DNA of 64,000 bases from Flexivirga alba. Lineage in GTDB: Bacteria > Actinomycetota > Actinomycetes > Actinomycetales > Dermatophilaceae. The DNA lies in NCBI RefSeq assembly GCF_042661025.1, contig NZ_JBHSWH010000001.1, positions 310,001 to 374,000 of the forward strand. The letters are read 5' to 3'. Under the pieces are notes generated by a model. The model was not told the DNA's origin. It ran no database searches and saw only the letters and a list, made by a program, of their open reading frames with translations. Positions 8,575-17,938 of this stretch are shown here, one piece after another (position 1 is the first letter of the stretch; each line of letters begins with the position of its first letter). The translations under genes and the position numbers were made by a program.

Positions 8575-9708
8575 TTGAAGATCACCCGCATTGGTCGCGC
8601 TTCCGGCCTGGCCGTCGCAGCAGCGCTCGCGCTCTCGGCCTGTGGCAGCGCCTCCAACTCCGACTCCAGCAGCTCGGCCGGTGGCAACTCCTCGACCGGC
8701 TCCTCCGCCGGAGCGACCGGCAGCAACGCAGCCGCTGCCAGCGACTGCTTCTCCGGCAGCCTCTCCGCGGAGGGTTCCACCGCGCAGCAGAACGCGATCA
8801 CCCAGGCGATCTCGAGCTACCAGAGCAAGTGCAACGGCGCGAAGGTGTCCTACAACGGCACCGGCTCCGGCGCCGGCGTCACCAAGTTCATCGCCAAGCA
8901 GGTCGACTTCGCCGGCTCCGACTCGGCCCTCAACCCCGACAAGGGCGAGCCGGCCAAGGCCAAGGCCGCCTGCAGCTCGGACGCACTCGACATCCCGATG
9001 GTGACCGGTCCGATCGCGGTCTCCTACAACGTCAAGGGTGTCGGCAAGCTCAACCTCACGCCGCAGCTGATCGCCAAGATCTTCGCCGGCAAGATCACCA
9101 CCTGGAACGACCCGGCCATCGCCGCCGCCAACAAGGGCGTGACGCTGCCCAGCACGAAGATCTCGGTGTTCTTCCGCTCTGACTCCTCGGGCACCACCGA
9201 CAACTTCACCAACTACATGAACACCGTCGACCCGACGGACTGGCCCAACAAGCACGACAAGACCTGGAAGGGTTCGGTCGGCCAGGGCAAGGCCAAGACC
9301 GCTGGCGTCGCGAGCGCCATCAAGGCGACCGACGGTGGCATCGGCTACGTCGAGTGGGGTTACTCGATCCAGAACAAGCTGAACATGGCCACCGTTGACG
9401 GTGTTGCGCTGACCGCCGACTCCGCCGGCAAGGCCGTCGAGGCCGCCAAGGTCATCGGCACCGGCAAGGACCTGTCGCTGAAGATCGACTACAAGACCAA
9501 GGCCGCGGGTGCCTACCCGATCATCCTGGTCACCTACGAGATCGTCTGCTCGAAGTACTCGGACGCCACCAAGGCCAAGGACATCAAGGCGTTCCTGACC
9601 TACATGGCTTCGGCCGACTTCCAGAAGCAGCTGACCGGCGTCGGCGCAGCACCGCTGCCGGCACCGATCCAGGCCAAGGTTGTCGAATCGATCAACTCGA
9701 TCAGCTGA
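8575..9708 (+). CDS. pstS: Phosphate ABC transporter, substrate-binding lipoprotein PstS
   Basis: Captures inorganic phosphate outside the membrane for the Pst importer. It has a lipoprotein signal ending in the lipobox LSAC, then a 40-residue Ser/Gly/Ala linker, then the phosphate-binding domain with SAEGSTAQQNAI, NGTGSGAGVTKF and FRSDSSGTTDNF, the loops that contact phosphate in PstS. The start is most likely the TTG at 8575, which has GGAAGG eight bases upstream and gives a normal signal peptide (MKITRIGRASG); a GTG at 8557 is less good. The gene shows very strong codon bias toward C-ending codons, as expected for an abundant protein, and contains no GTATGNC motif. A PHO box lies upstream and two hairpins separate it from pstC. 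Confidence 0.95.
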   Translation: MKITRIGRASGLAVAAALALSACGSASNSDSSSSAGGNSSTGSSAGATGSNAAAASDCFSGSLSAEGSTAQQNAITQAISSYQSKCNGAKVSYNGTGSGAGVTKFIAKQVDFAGSDSALNPDKGEPAKAKAACSSDALDIPMVTGPIAVSYNVKGVGKLNLTPQLIAKIFAGKITTWNDPAIAAANKGVTLPSTKISVFFRSDSSGTTDNFTNYMNTVDPTDWPNKHDKTWKGSVGQGKAKTAGVASAIKATDGGIGYVEWGYSIQNKLNMATVDGVALTADSAGKAVEAAKVIGTGKDLSLKIDYKTKAAGAYPIILVTYEIVCSKYSDATKAKDIKAFLTYMASADFQKQLTGVGAAPLPAPIQAKVVESINSIS

Positions 9709-9746
9709 CGACTCGGAAGTTGATCACCATATGCACAGGAGGCTGA

Positions 9747-9796
9747 GGATCCGTTGGCGTTGCAAGGAGCTCGCGACTTGCGACACCAACGGGTCC
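9747..9796 (+). terminator. Long hairpin after pstS (attenuator or mRNA stabiliser)
   Basis: A stem of about 20 base pairs with three mismatches or wobbles around a 10-base loop: GGATCCGTTGG.. pairs with ..CCAACGGGTCC. There is no T run. It probably limits read-through into pstCAB or protects the pstS message. Confidence 0.65.
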
Positions 9797-9813
9797 TAAC
9801 CTTCATGACAGGC

Positions 9814-9848
9814 TTGCGGGGGTGTCGTGATGAGCGACGCCCCCGCAG
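9814..9848 (+). terminator. Second GC-rich hairpin between pstS and pstC
   Basis: TGCGGGGGTGTCG pairs with CGACGCCCCCGCA over 13 base pairs with one wobble and a seven-base loop. Placed directly after the first hairpin, it suggests deliberate attenuation so that the binding protein is made in excess over the membrane components. Confidence 0.65.
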
Positions 9849-9926
9849 GCGTGCGTCAGCACCATCCGCCATACCGCACCATCGCGCCGGCACCTTGCTC
9901 CACGCCGCGCAGTTCATGGAGACCGA

Positions 9927-10934
9927 ATGAGTTCATCGACAGGCGCGTCGCTCGGCGACGAGTTGCCCGACCCGGACGGGCGACCGCCGCTGCACAGCGA
10001 CAACGCCAAGACGGGCCGCCTCGGCGACCGCATCTTCGGAGGCGCAGCCACTGGTAGCGGACTGCTGATCATCGCCATCGTGGTGCTGATCGCACTCTTC
10101 CTGCTCTTCCAGGCGATTCCGGCGATCGGTCAGGACAAGGTCAACTTCCTGACCAGCCGCGAGTGGCAGGTCTCGGAGAAGCGATTCGGCATCCTGCAGA
10201 TGCTGTGGACGACCGTGGCGACCTCGGTCGTCGCGTTGGTGATCGCCGTTCCGTTCTCCATTGCGATCGCTCTCTTCCTCACGCACTACTCGCCGAAATG
10301 GCTGGCCGGGCCGGCCGCCGCACTGATCGACCTGCTCGCTGCCGTGCCGTCGATCGTCTACGGCCTGTGGGGCTACTTCATCGTCGCGCCGAAATACGAA
10401 CCGCTGCAGAACTGGGTCTCCGACCACCTCGGGTGGTTCCCGCTCTTCGGCAAGGTCGGCGGCGTGGGCGGCGGCACGACGATCTTCCTGGTCGGTGTCG
10501 TGCTGGCGATCATGGTTCTGCCGATCGTCACCGCACTGACCCGAGAAGTCTTCGCGCAGGCGCCCGCAGCGCACCGCGAGGCGGCACTCGCGCTCGGCGC
10601 GACCAAGTGGGAGATGATCCGCACCGCGGTGCTCCCGTTCGGTAAGCCCGGCATCATCAGCGCAACCATGCTGGGCCTGGGTCGTGCCCTCGGCGAGACC
10701 GTTGCGGTTCTCTACATCCTGTCCTCGCTCCCGAACGGCACGAAGTGGACCACGTCGCTCTTCAACGGCGGCGACACCTTCGCCTCCAAGATCGCCAACA
10801 GTGCCGCCGAGTTCACCCCCGGTGTCGGCACGGGCGCTTACATCGCAGCCGGGTTGGTGCTCTTCGTGCTGACGTTCCTGGTGAACGCCTTGGCCCGAGT
10901 GGTCATCGAGCGTAGGAGGGCATTCTCCGAATGA
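9927..10934 (+). CDS. pstC: Phosphate ABC transporter permease PstC
   Basis: One of two membrane subunits of the high-affinity phosphate importer. A 45-residue cytoplasmic N-terminus precedes about six membrane spans. The BPD_transp_1 signature with the EAA loop is visible as HREAALALGATKWEMIRTAVLPFGKPGI, followed by GRALGETVAVLYI, characteristic of PstC. ATG 9927 has GGAGA upstream. At 335 residues its length is normal. Its stop overlaps the pstA start (ATGA), so PstC and PstA are translationally coupled. Confidence 0.95.
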   Translation: MSSSTGASLGDELPDPDGRPPLHSDNAKTGRLGDRIFGGAATGSGLLIIAIVVLIALFLLFQAIPAIGQDKVNFLTSREWQVSEKRFGILQMLWTTVATSVVALVIAVPFSIAIALFLTHYSPKWLAGPAAALIDLLAAVPSIVYGLWGYFIVAPKYEPLQNWVSDHLGWFPLFGKVGGVGGGTTIFLVGVVLAIMVLPIVTALTREVFAQAPAAHREAALALGATKWEMIRTAVLPFGKPGIISATMLGLGRALGETVAVLYILSSLPNGTKWTTSLFNGGDTFASKIANSAAEFTPGVGTGAYIAAGLVLFVLTFLVNALARVVIERRRAFSE

Positions 10935-11863
10935 CTATGGACGTGAAGGACATTGCGCCGGCCGATGCCGGTGACCTCGGTGGTCTGAACCACGGCCGGT
11001 CCGGCATACGAGCGGCGAAAAACAGTCTCGCCACGGTCGTGATCTGGGCAGCCTTCGTGATCGCCCTGCTGCCGCTGGCCTGGATCCTGTGGACCGTGCT
11101 GTCCAAGGGCCTGAGCACGATGCTGGACGTCACCTGGTGGCAGAAGGACCAGTCCGGCGTCGGCGCACCAGGCTTCGACCACAACGTGCGCGGTGCGCGC
11201 CACGCGATCATCGGCACACTGATGATCGCGCTCGGCACCTCGGTGATCGCCATCCCGATCGCCGTCATGACCGCGATCTACCTGGTGGAGTACAGCCGGG
11301 GCAAGGTCGCAAAAGCCATCAGCTTCATGGTCGACATCCTCTCGGGTGTGCCGTCGATCGTGGCCGGCCTGTTCATCTACGCGGTCTGGGTGACCTTCTT
11401 CGGCTGGAAGTTGAACGGCTTCTGCTCGTCGCTGGCGCTCGTGTTGCTGATGGTGCCCGTTGTATGTCGTTCCACCGAAGAGATGCTGAAACTCGTCCCG
11501 AACGAGTTGCGCGAGGCGTCATACGCACTGGGCGTGCCGAAGTGGAAGACGATCGTCAGCGTCGTGCTGCCGACGTCGTTCTCGGGCATCGTGACCGGCT
11601 CGCTGCTCGGCTTCGCGCGGGTCGCCGGTGAGACGGCGCCGCTGCTGATCCTGGCTCAGTATTCGCAGTTCCTGAACCAGAATCTCTTCTCGGGCAACCT
11701 CGCCGCCCTCCCGACACTGATCAACACCAACCTGCCGAACATGGCCGGCGACTCGGTCAGCGCCGACCGGGTCTGGGGTGCGGCCTGCACCCTGATCCTG
11801 CTCGTTCTCGTGATCAACGTGATCGGCCGTGTCATCGGTCATTTCACGAAGGTCAAGAGCTGA
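10931..11863 (+). CDS. pstA: Phosphate ABC transporter permease PstA
   Basis: Second membrane subunit of the Pst importer, pairing with PstC. Six hydrophobic spans; the EAA loop reads LREASYALGVPKWKTIVSVVLPTSFSGIVTG and is followed by GFARVAGETAPLLIL, diagnostic for PstA. The start ATG overlaps the pstC stop; an alternative ATG two codons later is possible. Length 310 residues is typical. The short gap to pstB (24 bases) indicates one transcript. Confidence 0.95.
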   Translation: MTMDVKDIAPADAGDLGGLNHGRSGIRAAKNSLATVVIWAAFVIALLPLAWILWTVLSKGLSTMLDVTWWQKDQSGVGAPGFDHNVRGARHAIIGTLMIALGTSVIAIPIAVMTAIYLVEYSRGKVAKAISFMVDILSGVPSIVAGLFIYAVWVTFFGWKLNGFCSSLALVLLMVPVVCRSTEEMLKLVPNELREASYALGVPKWKTIVSVVLPTSFSGIVTGSLLGFARVAGETAPLLILAQYSQFLNQNLFSGNLAALPTLINTNLPNMAGDSVSADRVWGAACTLILLVLVINVIGRVIGHFTKVKS

Positions 11864-11887
11864 CCTCGACAACTAGGAAAACACTTC

Positions 11888-12664
11888 ATGGGTAAGCGAA
11901 TCGACGTCAAGGACCTCAGCGTCTTCTACGGCGACTTCAAGGCGGTCGAAGGCGTCACGATGACCGTCGAGCCGCGCTCGGTGACGGCCTTCATCGGTCC
12001 GTCCGGCTGCGGCAAGTCGACCTTCCTGCGCACGCTCAACCGGATGCACGAAGTCACGCCGGGCGGCCGGGTCGAGGGCAAGGTCATGCTCGACGACGAG
12101 GATCTGTATGCCGCCTCGGTCGACCCGGTCGCAGTGCGCCGCACGGTCGGCATGGTCTTCCAGCGGCCGAACCCCTTCCCCACCATGTCGATCCGCGACA
12201 ACGTGGTGGCCGGGCTGCGACTCAACGGCGTCAAGAACAAGAAGGTGCTCGACCAGAAGGTCGAGGAGTCGCTGGTCGGCGCGAACCTCTGGAACGAGGT
12301 CAAGGACCGGCTGAGCAAGCCCGGCGCCAGCCTGTCCGGTGGCCAGCAGCAGCGCCTGTGCATCGCACGCGCGATCGCCGTCGAGCCGCAGGTGCTGCTG
12401 ATGGACGAGCCGTGCTCCGCGCTCGACCCGATCTCGACGCTGGCCATCGAGGACCTGGTGACCGAGCTCAAGGAGCAGTTCACCATCGTCATCGTCACGC
12501 ACAACATGCAGCAGGCCGCGCGCGTCTCGGACCGGACGGCGTTCTTCAACCTCGAGGCCACCGGCAAGCCGGGCAACCTGATCGAGATGGATGACACGCA
12601 GCAGATCTTCAACAACCCGACCAAGAAGGCCACCGAGGACTACATCTCCGGTCGCTTCGGCTGA
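11888..12664 (+). CDS. pstB: Phosphate ABC transporter ATPase PstB
   Basis: Energises phosphate import. Walker A GPSGCGKST at about residues 37-45, Q loop in VGMVFQRPNPFPTMSI (typical of PstB), signature LSGGQQQR near 149-156, Walker B VLLMDEPCSALDP near 168-180, and H loop IVTHNMQQAARVSD. Length 258 residues is normal. ATG 11888 follows an AGGAAAA stretch. No phoU follows in this window; the operon ends in a nested palindrome. Confidence 0.96.
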   Translation: MGKRIDVKDLSVFYGDFKAVEGVTMTVEPRSVTAFIGPSGCGKSTFLRTLNRMHEVTPGGRVEGKVMLDDEDLYAASVDPVAVRRTVGMVFQRPNPFPTMSIRDNVVAGLRLNGVKNKKVLDQKVEESLVGANLWNEVKDRLSKPGASLSGGQQQRLCIARAIAVEPQVLLMDEPCSALDPISTLAIEDLVTELKEQFTIVIVTHNMQQAARVSDRTAFFNLEATGKPGNLIEMDDTQQIFNNPTKKATEDYISGRFG

Positions 12665-12694
12665 GTTGGGCTGGACCGGCTTCTCTCCCCCAAT

Positions 12695-12781
12695 GACCGA
12701 GAGGAGCACCCCCTGACCGAGGGGAGTACGGATTCGACCTAGATCCGTACTCCCCTCGGTCGTTCGATACTCCTCTCGGTC
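12695..12781 (+). terminator. Nested double palindrome after pstB
   Basis: Two perfect inverted repeats, one inside the other. The outer pair is GACCGAGAGGAG (12695-12706) with CTCCTCTCGGTC (12770-12781); the inner pair is GACCGAGGGGAGTACGGAT (12715-12733) with its exact complement at 12743-12761 around a nine-base loop. Each arm therefore contains two copies of an ACCGAGRGGA unit. It can serve as a bidirectional terminator, but the unit recurs at 33144-33246, so it is also a repeat family. Confidence 0.75.
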
Positions 12782-12855
12782 GATGAGCGAACCAAGGGCT
12801 GGCGTTCACCTGCCCCACGCGTGCAGTTCGCTCGGCGTTCCTGCATCATTTACTG

Positions 12856-13140
12856 GTGGTGAAAGACAAGGACAACCGCCGGCCGCGGTTCCGGGGCCGT
12901 AAGGGCAACACCCTCAAGGTCGCCGACTCCCACGGTCACCGCAGCACCACACCGCTGGTCCCGCTCGATGACGAGCTCACAAGGGAAGACGGCAGTTTCG
13001 CGTTCGGCTACTGCAAGAGCTGTGACTGGACCGGCCGGGCCCGGCGCTCGCGGGACAAGGCCCGCGAGGACGCCCGCGGTCATCGCGCAGAATGCAGCGG
13101 CAAGGGCAAGGTCATGCTCGGCGCCACCGACCACCGCTGA
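12856..13140 (+). CDS. Small basic protein with a Cys/His zinc-ribbon-like motif
   Basis: A 94-residue basic protein starting with tandem GTG codons. Residues 52-80 read CKSCDWTGRARRSRDKAREDARGHRAEC, a C-x2-C ... H-x3-C arrangement that could bind zinc, and the N-terminal half is rich in Arg, Lys and Asp. I know no defined function for the family. There is no strong ribosome site. GTTC-starting heptamers at 12804, 12826 and 12837 are in 11-base phase upstream, hinting weakly at phosphate control, but only the first matches the PHO consensus well. Confidence 0.65.
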   Translation: MVKDKDNRRPRFRGRKGNTLKVADSHGHRSTTPLVPLDDELTREDGSFAFGYCKSCDWTGRARRSRDKAREDARGHRAECSGKGKVMLGATDHR

Positions 13141-13233
13141 CAAATCCGTCCCGCTGGGCTGGAACAACCTCGCCGCCGGCGCCGTTAGGCTTCATGGTGC
13201 GTCGGACCGCGGCAGCCCCGGGTCCCAAAAATA

Positions 13234-13248
13234 GCCGCTCCGAGCGGC
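13234..13248. terminator. Short hairpin between convergent genes
   Basis: GCCGCT and AGCGGC form a perfect six-pair stem with a three-base loop, preceded by a run of five A residues. Located between the zinc-ribbon gene and the convergent hypothetical gene, so it could terminate the minus-strand transcript (T run on that strand). Confidence 0.5.
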
Positions 13249-13287
13249 CATGCGCCGTGAGGCGCTCCCGGTCCGGCGCACCAACTC

Positions 13288-13938
13288 TCAGGTCAGCGAA
13301 TCGGCCCGCCACGCCGCGGCCGCTCGCTCCAGGTCCTGTGCCGTGTCCAGCAGCGCCGCAGCGCTCCGAGTGGCGGCTGCGGCGGCGTCCTCGTCAAGCC
13401 CGTCGTGGGTGTCGGCCCGGTAGGCGCGGCCGATCGAGATGATCCGGCAGAACGCCGCAGCGCGCTCCAGCGCGACCGCGAGATCTCCATCGAAAACACC
13501 AGTGAGTATGGCGTCCACCAGCGCACGCAACGCCTCCGGTGACGGCGGCTCCGCGGCACCGGCGATGGCGTGCTGGACGCCGGCGCGCAGCCGGCCAGTC
13601 TCGTAGTCGGCCGCCGCGCCCGCCGCATCACGACGCACCGACTCGTGTATGGCGTAGAGCCGCCACAACGCACCCGGCAGACTGACCGCCGGGCGTCCGG
13701 CCCACAACTCGGCGACGGTCGCCATACCGAGCTCGTCGACCAGGCTCACCAGCCGGCGAGTCAGCTCAGGATCGTCGGTCGCGCGACCGGTCCCGACCAG
13801 CACGGCCGCCGTCTCGTGGGCGATCTCCGACACCTCGGCGGGATCGACCCCGCCGGATGCCTGCGCGTCGAGCTCTCCGGGGGCGAACATCTTCGGCCGC
13901 CTCGGTTGTCGCGGCTGGCTGCCGCCGTCGTCCGTCAT
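13288..13938 (-). CDS. Conserved-looking hypothetical alanine-rich helical protein
   Basis: About 216 residues. After a Pro/Arg-rich N-terminus (to about residue 20) the protein is strongly alpha-helical and rich in alanine, with regularly spaced charged residues (for example DPELTRRLVSLVDELGMATVAELWAG). No signal peptide, membrane span or catalytic motif is visible and I do not recognise a family. ATG 13938 is chosen because AGGGAG lies eight bases upstream. It lies directly downstream of the DUF3516 helicase on the same strand with a gap of about 45 bases, so the two may be co-transcribed. Confidence 0.7.
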   Translation of the reverse strand: MTDDGGSQPRQPRRPKMFAPGELDAQASGGVDPAEVSEIAHETAAVLVGTGRATDDPELTRRLVSLVDELGMATVAELWAGRPAVSLPGALWRLYAIHESVRRDAAGAAADYETGRLRAGVQHAIAGAAEPPSPEALRALVDAILTGVFDGDLAVALERAAAFCRIISIGRAYRADTHDGLDEDAAAAATRSAAALLDTAQDLERAAAAWRADSLT

Positions 13939-13983
13939 ACCTGGCTCCCTCTGTCGTTGCCCATCCACGGTAGGCGATCGGCG

Positions 13984-16535
13984 TCAATCCAGCCGGTTGA
14001 GACCGAGGACCACGATGACCGCCTGGCCGGCTTCATCGCTGGCCGCGAGATTGACCTCGGCGTCGATGCCCCAGTCGCCGTCGCCGGCCGGGTCGTGGAC
14101 CACCTGGCGAATCTCCCACTTCTCCTTGCCCCGCTCAATGCGAAGGTATGCCGGGCCACGCGCGTCCGCATCCGTCAGCATCTCGTCGTGCTCGTCGAAG
14201 TAAGTCGAAAGGTCGTCGTGCCAGGCGGATTCGTCCATCACGATCTCCGTGGCGGGCTCGGTCGACGCAGCGACGGAACGCTCCAGCGCGGCCAGCGCGG
14301 CCACGTCCCGGCGGGCGGCCAGCTCGAGCCGGTGGAACATCCCGCGGCGGATCTGGATCGGGAACGCCTTGCCCGTGGTGATCGACCGCGGCTGGTGGAC
14401 CAGCGCCGCTTCGCGTTCTTCGTGCAGCGCGGGGTTGACCAGCTCCTCCCACTCGTCCAGCAGGCTGGAGTCGGTCTGCCGGATCACTTCGCCGAGCCAC
14501 TCGATCAGGTCGGAGAGCTCGTCGGTCTTGGCGCTGTCGGGCACCGTCTGCCGCAGGGTCCGGTAGGCATCGCTGAGGTAGCGCAGCACGATGCCCTCCG
14601 AGCGAGCGATCTCGTAGTAGCGCACGAGATCGCCGAAGCTCCAGGCGTTTTCGTACATCTCACGAACCACGGACTTCGGCGACAGCGCCTGCTCGCCGAC
14701 CCACGGCTGCGCGGTGCGGTAGGTCTCGAACGCTGCGTCCAGCAACTCGGCGAGCGGCTGTGCCCAGGTGATGTCCTCCAGCAGCTCCATGCGCTCGTCA
14801 TACTCGATGCCGTCGGCCTTCATCTGCGCGACGGCTTCGCCACGCGCCTTGCGCCTCTGCGCCATCAGGATCGGGCGCGGGTCCTCCAGGATCGACTCGA
14901 TGACCGAGACCACGTCCAGGGCGTGGGCCAGCTGGTCGGTGGCCGGGTCGTCGGCATCGGGCAGCACGTCCAACGCCGCGAGCGCGAAGGGCGACAGCGG
15001 CTGGTTGAGAGCGAAGCCGTCCTGCAGGTCGGTGATCAGCTGCAGCCCGCGGCCGTTGGGCAGCGGCTCCGGCAGGCGTTCGACGACTCCTGCTGTCAGG
15101 AGCTCGCGGGTGAGGGTGATCGCCCGGCGCGCCAGTCGCCTGCGGCGGCGTGGGTCTTCGTGGTTGTCGCGGACCAGGTCACGCACCGCGGCATACGGAT
15201 CGCCTTCTCGCGCAATGAGATTGAGCAGCATCGAGTGAGTGATCCGCATGCGCGACTGCAGCGGCTCGGGGTCGGCCTGCATCAACCGCTCGAAGGTATC
15301 CTCCGTGTAGTTGACGAACCCCTCGGCCGGCTTCTTGCGCTGCACCTTCCGCAGCTTCTTGGGGTCGTCGCCCGCCTTCGCGAGCGCGCGGGCGTTCTCG
15401 ATCTGGTACTCCGGTGCTTGGACGACGACGGTGCCGCTGGTGTCGAAGCCGGCCCGTCCGGCGCGGCCCGCGATCTGGTGGAACTCCCGCGCCTTGAGGA
15501 GGCGCTGCCGGGTGCCGTCGAACTTGGTCAGCCCGGTGAAGATGACGGTCCGGATCGGCACGTTGATGCCGACGCCGAGCGTGTCGGTGCCGCAGATCAC
15601 CTTCAGCAGCCCGTCCTGCGCGAGGGTCTCGACCAGGCGCCGGTATTTGGGCAGCATCCCGGCGTGATGGACGCCGATCCCGTGGCGCACCAACCGATTC
15701 AGGGTCTTGCCGAAACCGGCGGAGAAACGGAAGTTCGCGATGACCTCGGCGATGCGTTCCTTGTCGGTCTTGCTGAGCATGTTGATGCTCATCAACGCCT
15801 GGGCCTGCTCGAGAGCGGCGGCCTGGGTGAAGTGCACGACATACGCCGGCGCTTCCTTGGCGTAGAGCAGCTCCTCGATCGTCTCGTGCAGTGGCGTCAT
15901 CGCCCAGCGGAAGCTGAGCGGCACGGGGCGTTCGGCCTGCGCGACGGTGGCGGTCGGGCGGCCGGTGCGCTTGGTCAGCTCCTCCTCGAAGATCGTCACG
16001 TCGCCCAATGTCGCTGACATCAGCAGGAATTGGGCCTGTGGCAGCTCGAGCAGCGGTACCTGCCACGCCCAGCCGCGCTCCGGCTCGGAGTAGAAGTGAA
16101 ATTCGTCCATGATCACCATGCCGACGTCGGCGGTGCGTCCCTCGCGCAGGGCGATGTTGGCCAGCACCTCCGCGGTGCAGCAGATGATCGGGGCGTCGGC
16201 ATTGACGGAGGCGTCGCCGGTCAGCATGCCCACGTTGTCGGCGCCGAACGTCTCGCACAGCGCGAAGAACTTCTCCGACACCAGGGCCTTGATCGGTGCG
16301 GTGTAGAAGCTGACCCGGTCGCCGGCGAGCGCTGCGAACTCCGCGGCCGTCGCGACCAGGGACTTCCCCGACCCGGTGGGTGTCGCGAGGATGACGTTCG
16401 CGCCGGCAAGGACCTCGATGATCGCCTCCTCCTGGTGTGGGTAGAGCGTGAGGTTGCGCTCCCCGCCCAGGCCACGAATCGCGCATATGTCTCGTCCGGG
16501 TCATCGGTTTCGGGCAGGCGGTCGTAGAGATTCAT
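13984..16535 (-). CDS. DEAD/DEAH-box helicase with DUF3516-type C-terminus, frameshifted near its start
   Basis: Ski2-like superfamily 2 helicase of about 850 residues found widely in Actinobacteria. Motifs in order: ATPTGSGKS (complement of about 16363-16389), TAPIKALVSEKFF, DEFHFYSEPERGW (motif II, DEFH), LLMSATLGD, VICGTDTLGVGINVP and HQIAGRAGRAGFD. The remaining 400 residues match the DUF3516 type. The natural N-terminus MNLYDRLPETDDPDETYARFVAWAG starts at 16535 in another frame; one base appears missing from the G run (C run 16461-16464 on the plus strand), and restoring it gives VAWAGERNLTLYPHQEEA, as expected. Without it the ATPase motif would not be translated from a proper start. Probably a sequencing error. 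The RNA or DNA substrate is not known to me. Confidence 0.85.
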
Positions 16536-16586
16536 GGTGCGGCCAGTGTCCCAGGTGAGTCGGCGGCCCCGGACCACCGGCGAGGA

Positions 16587-17756
16587 TCACTCCCCCGTTG
16601 CCGATGGCCGGAAGCCGGCCCGGGTGGCGCCCAACCACTGAAGCGCGAGCGGCATCGCCTGGATCCACACACTCATCCGGTGGCCGACGCGCCGCCATAC
16701 GACAGTGGTCACCGACATCGGTGCCCTGGCCTGCTGCGCGAAGCGCTCGCTCGGACGGCCGGACACCGGATCTTGCAGCGCCACCTGTACCCAGGCTGCG
16801 ACCGGCGGTGGGTTCGACTTCTCCCGTCGCATCAGGTCGTAGCACGCGGGCACCCGGCCACCGAACGGGTGCCACCGCCCGAAGATCGGTCGGAAGTAGC
16901 CGCCCAGCACGATCATCGATCCGAATTGCTGCGGGCGGTGCATCGCCGACAACGCCGCGCAGTAGCCGCCCGCGCTGAAGCCGAGGGTGGTCCACGACCC
17001 ACGATCGGGCCGCGCCCGTAGATGCTGCACGACCCACCGGGGCACGTCGCGGGTCAGCCAGGTCAGCATGGGCATGCCTGGGGCGTCTACGCATTCGGTG
17101 TCGACGCCGTGTGGCAAGTAGGTCGGGGCAATCACGATGGCGGCTGCCAGCTGGTGGCGTTCGACCAGTCTGCTGATCATGGCGCCGAGGTGCACAGGGC
17201 GATGGAAGTCGTCGGGCGTGCCCGGCACGCCGTGGAAGGCCTCGATCACCGGAAAGGTCCGGTTCCGCTGCGCCGGGTCGTTGTATGCCGCCGGCAGCCA
17301 CACTTCCATCGTGACGTCCCGCCCGGTCGGGCCGGGCAACGTGACGCTGGTGTATTCGCCGTGATCGCGATGCCGATGCCGCAGGCCCGCCTCCCAGTGC
17401 GACCGGTGGCGCCGGAACCGGTGCTGCGCCTGCGAGTCAGCGACGATCGCCTTCGGCGACAGCGCCGGCTGGACCGGGTCCGCGCCATACGTCATGGGAC
17501 CGCCGTGCTGAGAGTCAGCGCCGACGAGCGAGCTGCGCAGGTCGGACCAGTCGGCATACCAACCGTTTTCGGAGTTCAGAGTTGCCGCCACGGCGATCAG
17601 CACCAGCACCATCGCGGTGGCCTGGGTGGCCGCCCGGCCGAGCACCGCGCGCAAGCCGCAACGGGCGAGACGCGGCCAGCACACGAGCACCGCTGCGAAT
17701 GCCGACGCGGCCAACACCCATGTCACGATCACGGTCCCCACGCCGTTCGGCGCCAT
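16587..17756 (-). CDS. Membrane-anchored esterase of the Ag85/esterase-D type
   Basis: A 389-residue protein with two N-terminal membrane spans (about residues 8-26 and 42-60), then an extracytoplasmic alpha/beta-hydrolase domain. The nucleophile elbow is GFSAGGYCAAL, preceded by FPVIEAFHGVPGTPDDFHR (oxyanion region), and the final catalytic His is likely in VVWRRVGHRMSVW. This layout fits the PF00756-type esterases of Actinobacteria, which include mycolyl transferases, but there is no specific evidence for mycolate chemistry here. The stop lies 51 bases from the helicase start, so both may be on one minus-strand transcript. Confidence 0.75.
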   Translation of the reverse strand: MAPNGVGTVIVTWVLAASAFAAVLVCWPRLARCGLRAVLGRAATQATAMVLVLIAVAATLNSENGWYADWSDLRSSLVGADSQHGGPMTYGADPVQPALSPKAIVADSQAQHRFRRHRSHWEAGLRHRHRDHGEYTSVTLPGPTGRDVTMEVWLPAAYNDPAQRNRTFPVIEAFHGVPGTPDDFHRPVHLGAMISRLVERHQLAAAIVIAPTYLPHGVDTECVDAPGMPMLTWLTRDVPRWVVQHLRARPDRGSWTTLGFSAGGYCAALSAMHRPQQFGSMIVLGGYFRPIFGRWHPFGGRVPACYDLMRREKSNPPPVAAWVQVALQDPVSGRPSERFAQQARAPMSVTTVVWRRVGHRMSVWIQAMPLALQWLGATRAGFRPSATGE

Positions 17757-17938
17757 ACGTCATCCCCCGATGCTGCAGTCCCCTGGCGCGGCCCCCGATG
17801 AACCAGCCACCGCGCCCCATTGTGCCCTGCCGCGCACAGCCGTCGCACCGGATATTCGCGACTGTCGCCAACTGAGTGTCCACGGGTCGATGTGACGCTG
17901 CGCAGCGGCTTTGACTACTCTTACGGGCGCAAGTACCA

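Noticed and set aside
12804..12843. Possible second PHO box before the zinc-ribbon gene
   Set aside because: Three GTTC units are in 11-base phase but only the first matches the consensus beyond four bases and one phase is empty; kept only as a hint.
13570..16017. 815-residue open frame opposite the helicase
   Set aside because: Low-complexity Arg/Val/Gly-rich shadow of the helicase gene, whose motifs are clear on the minus strand.
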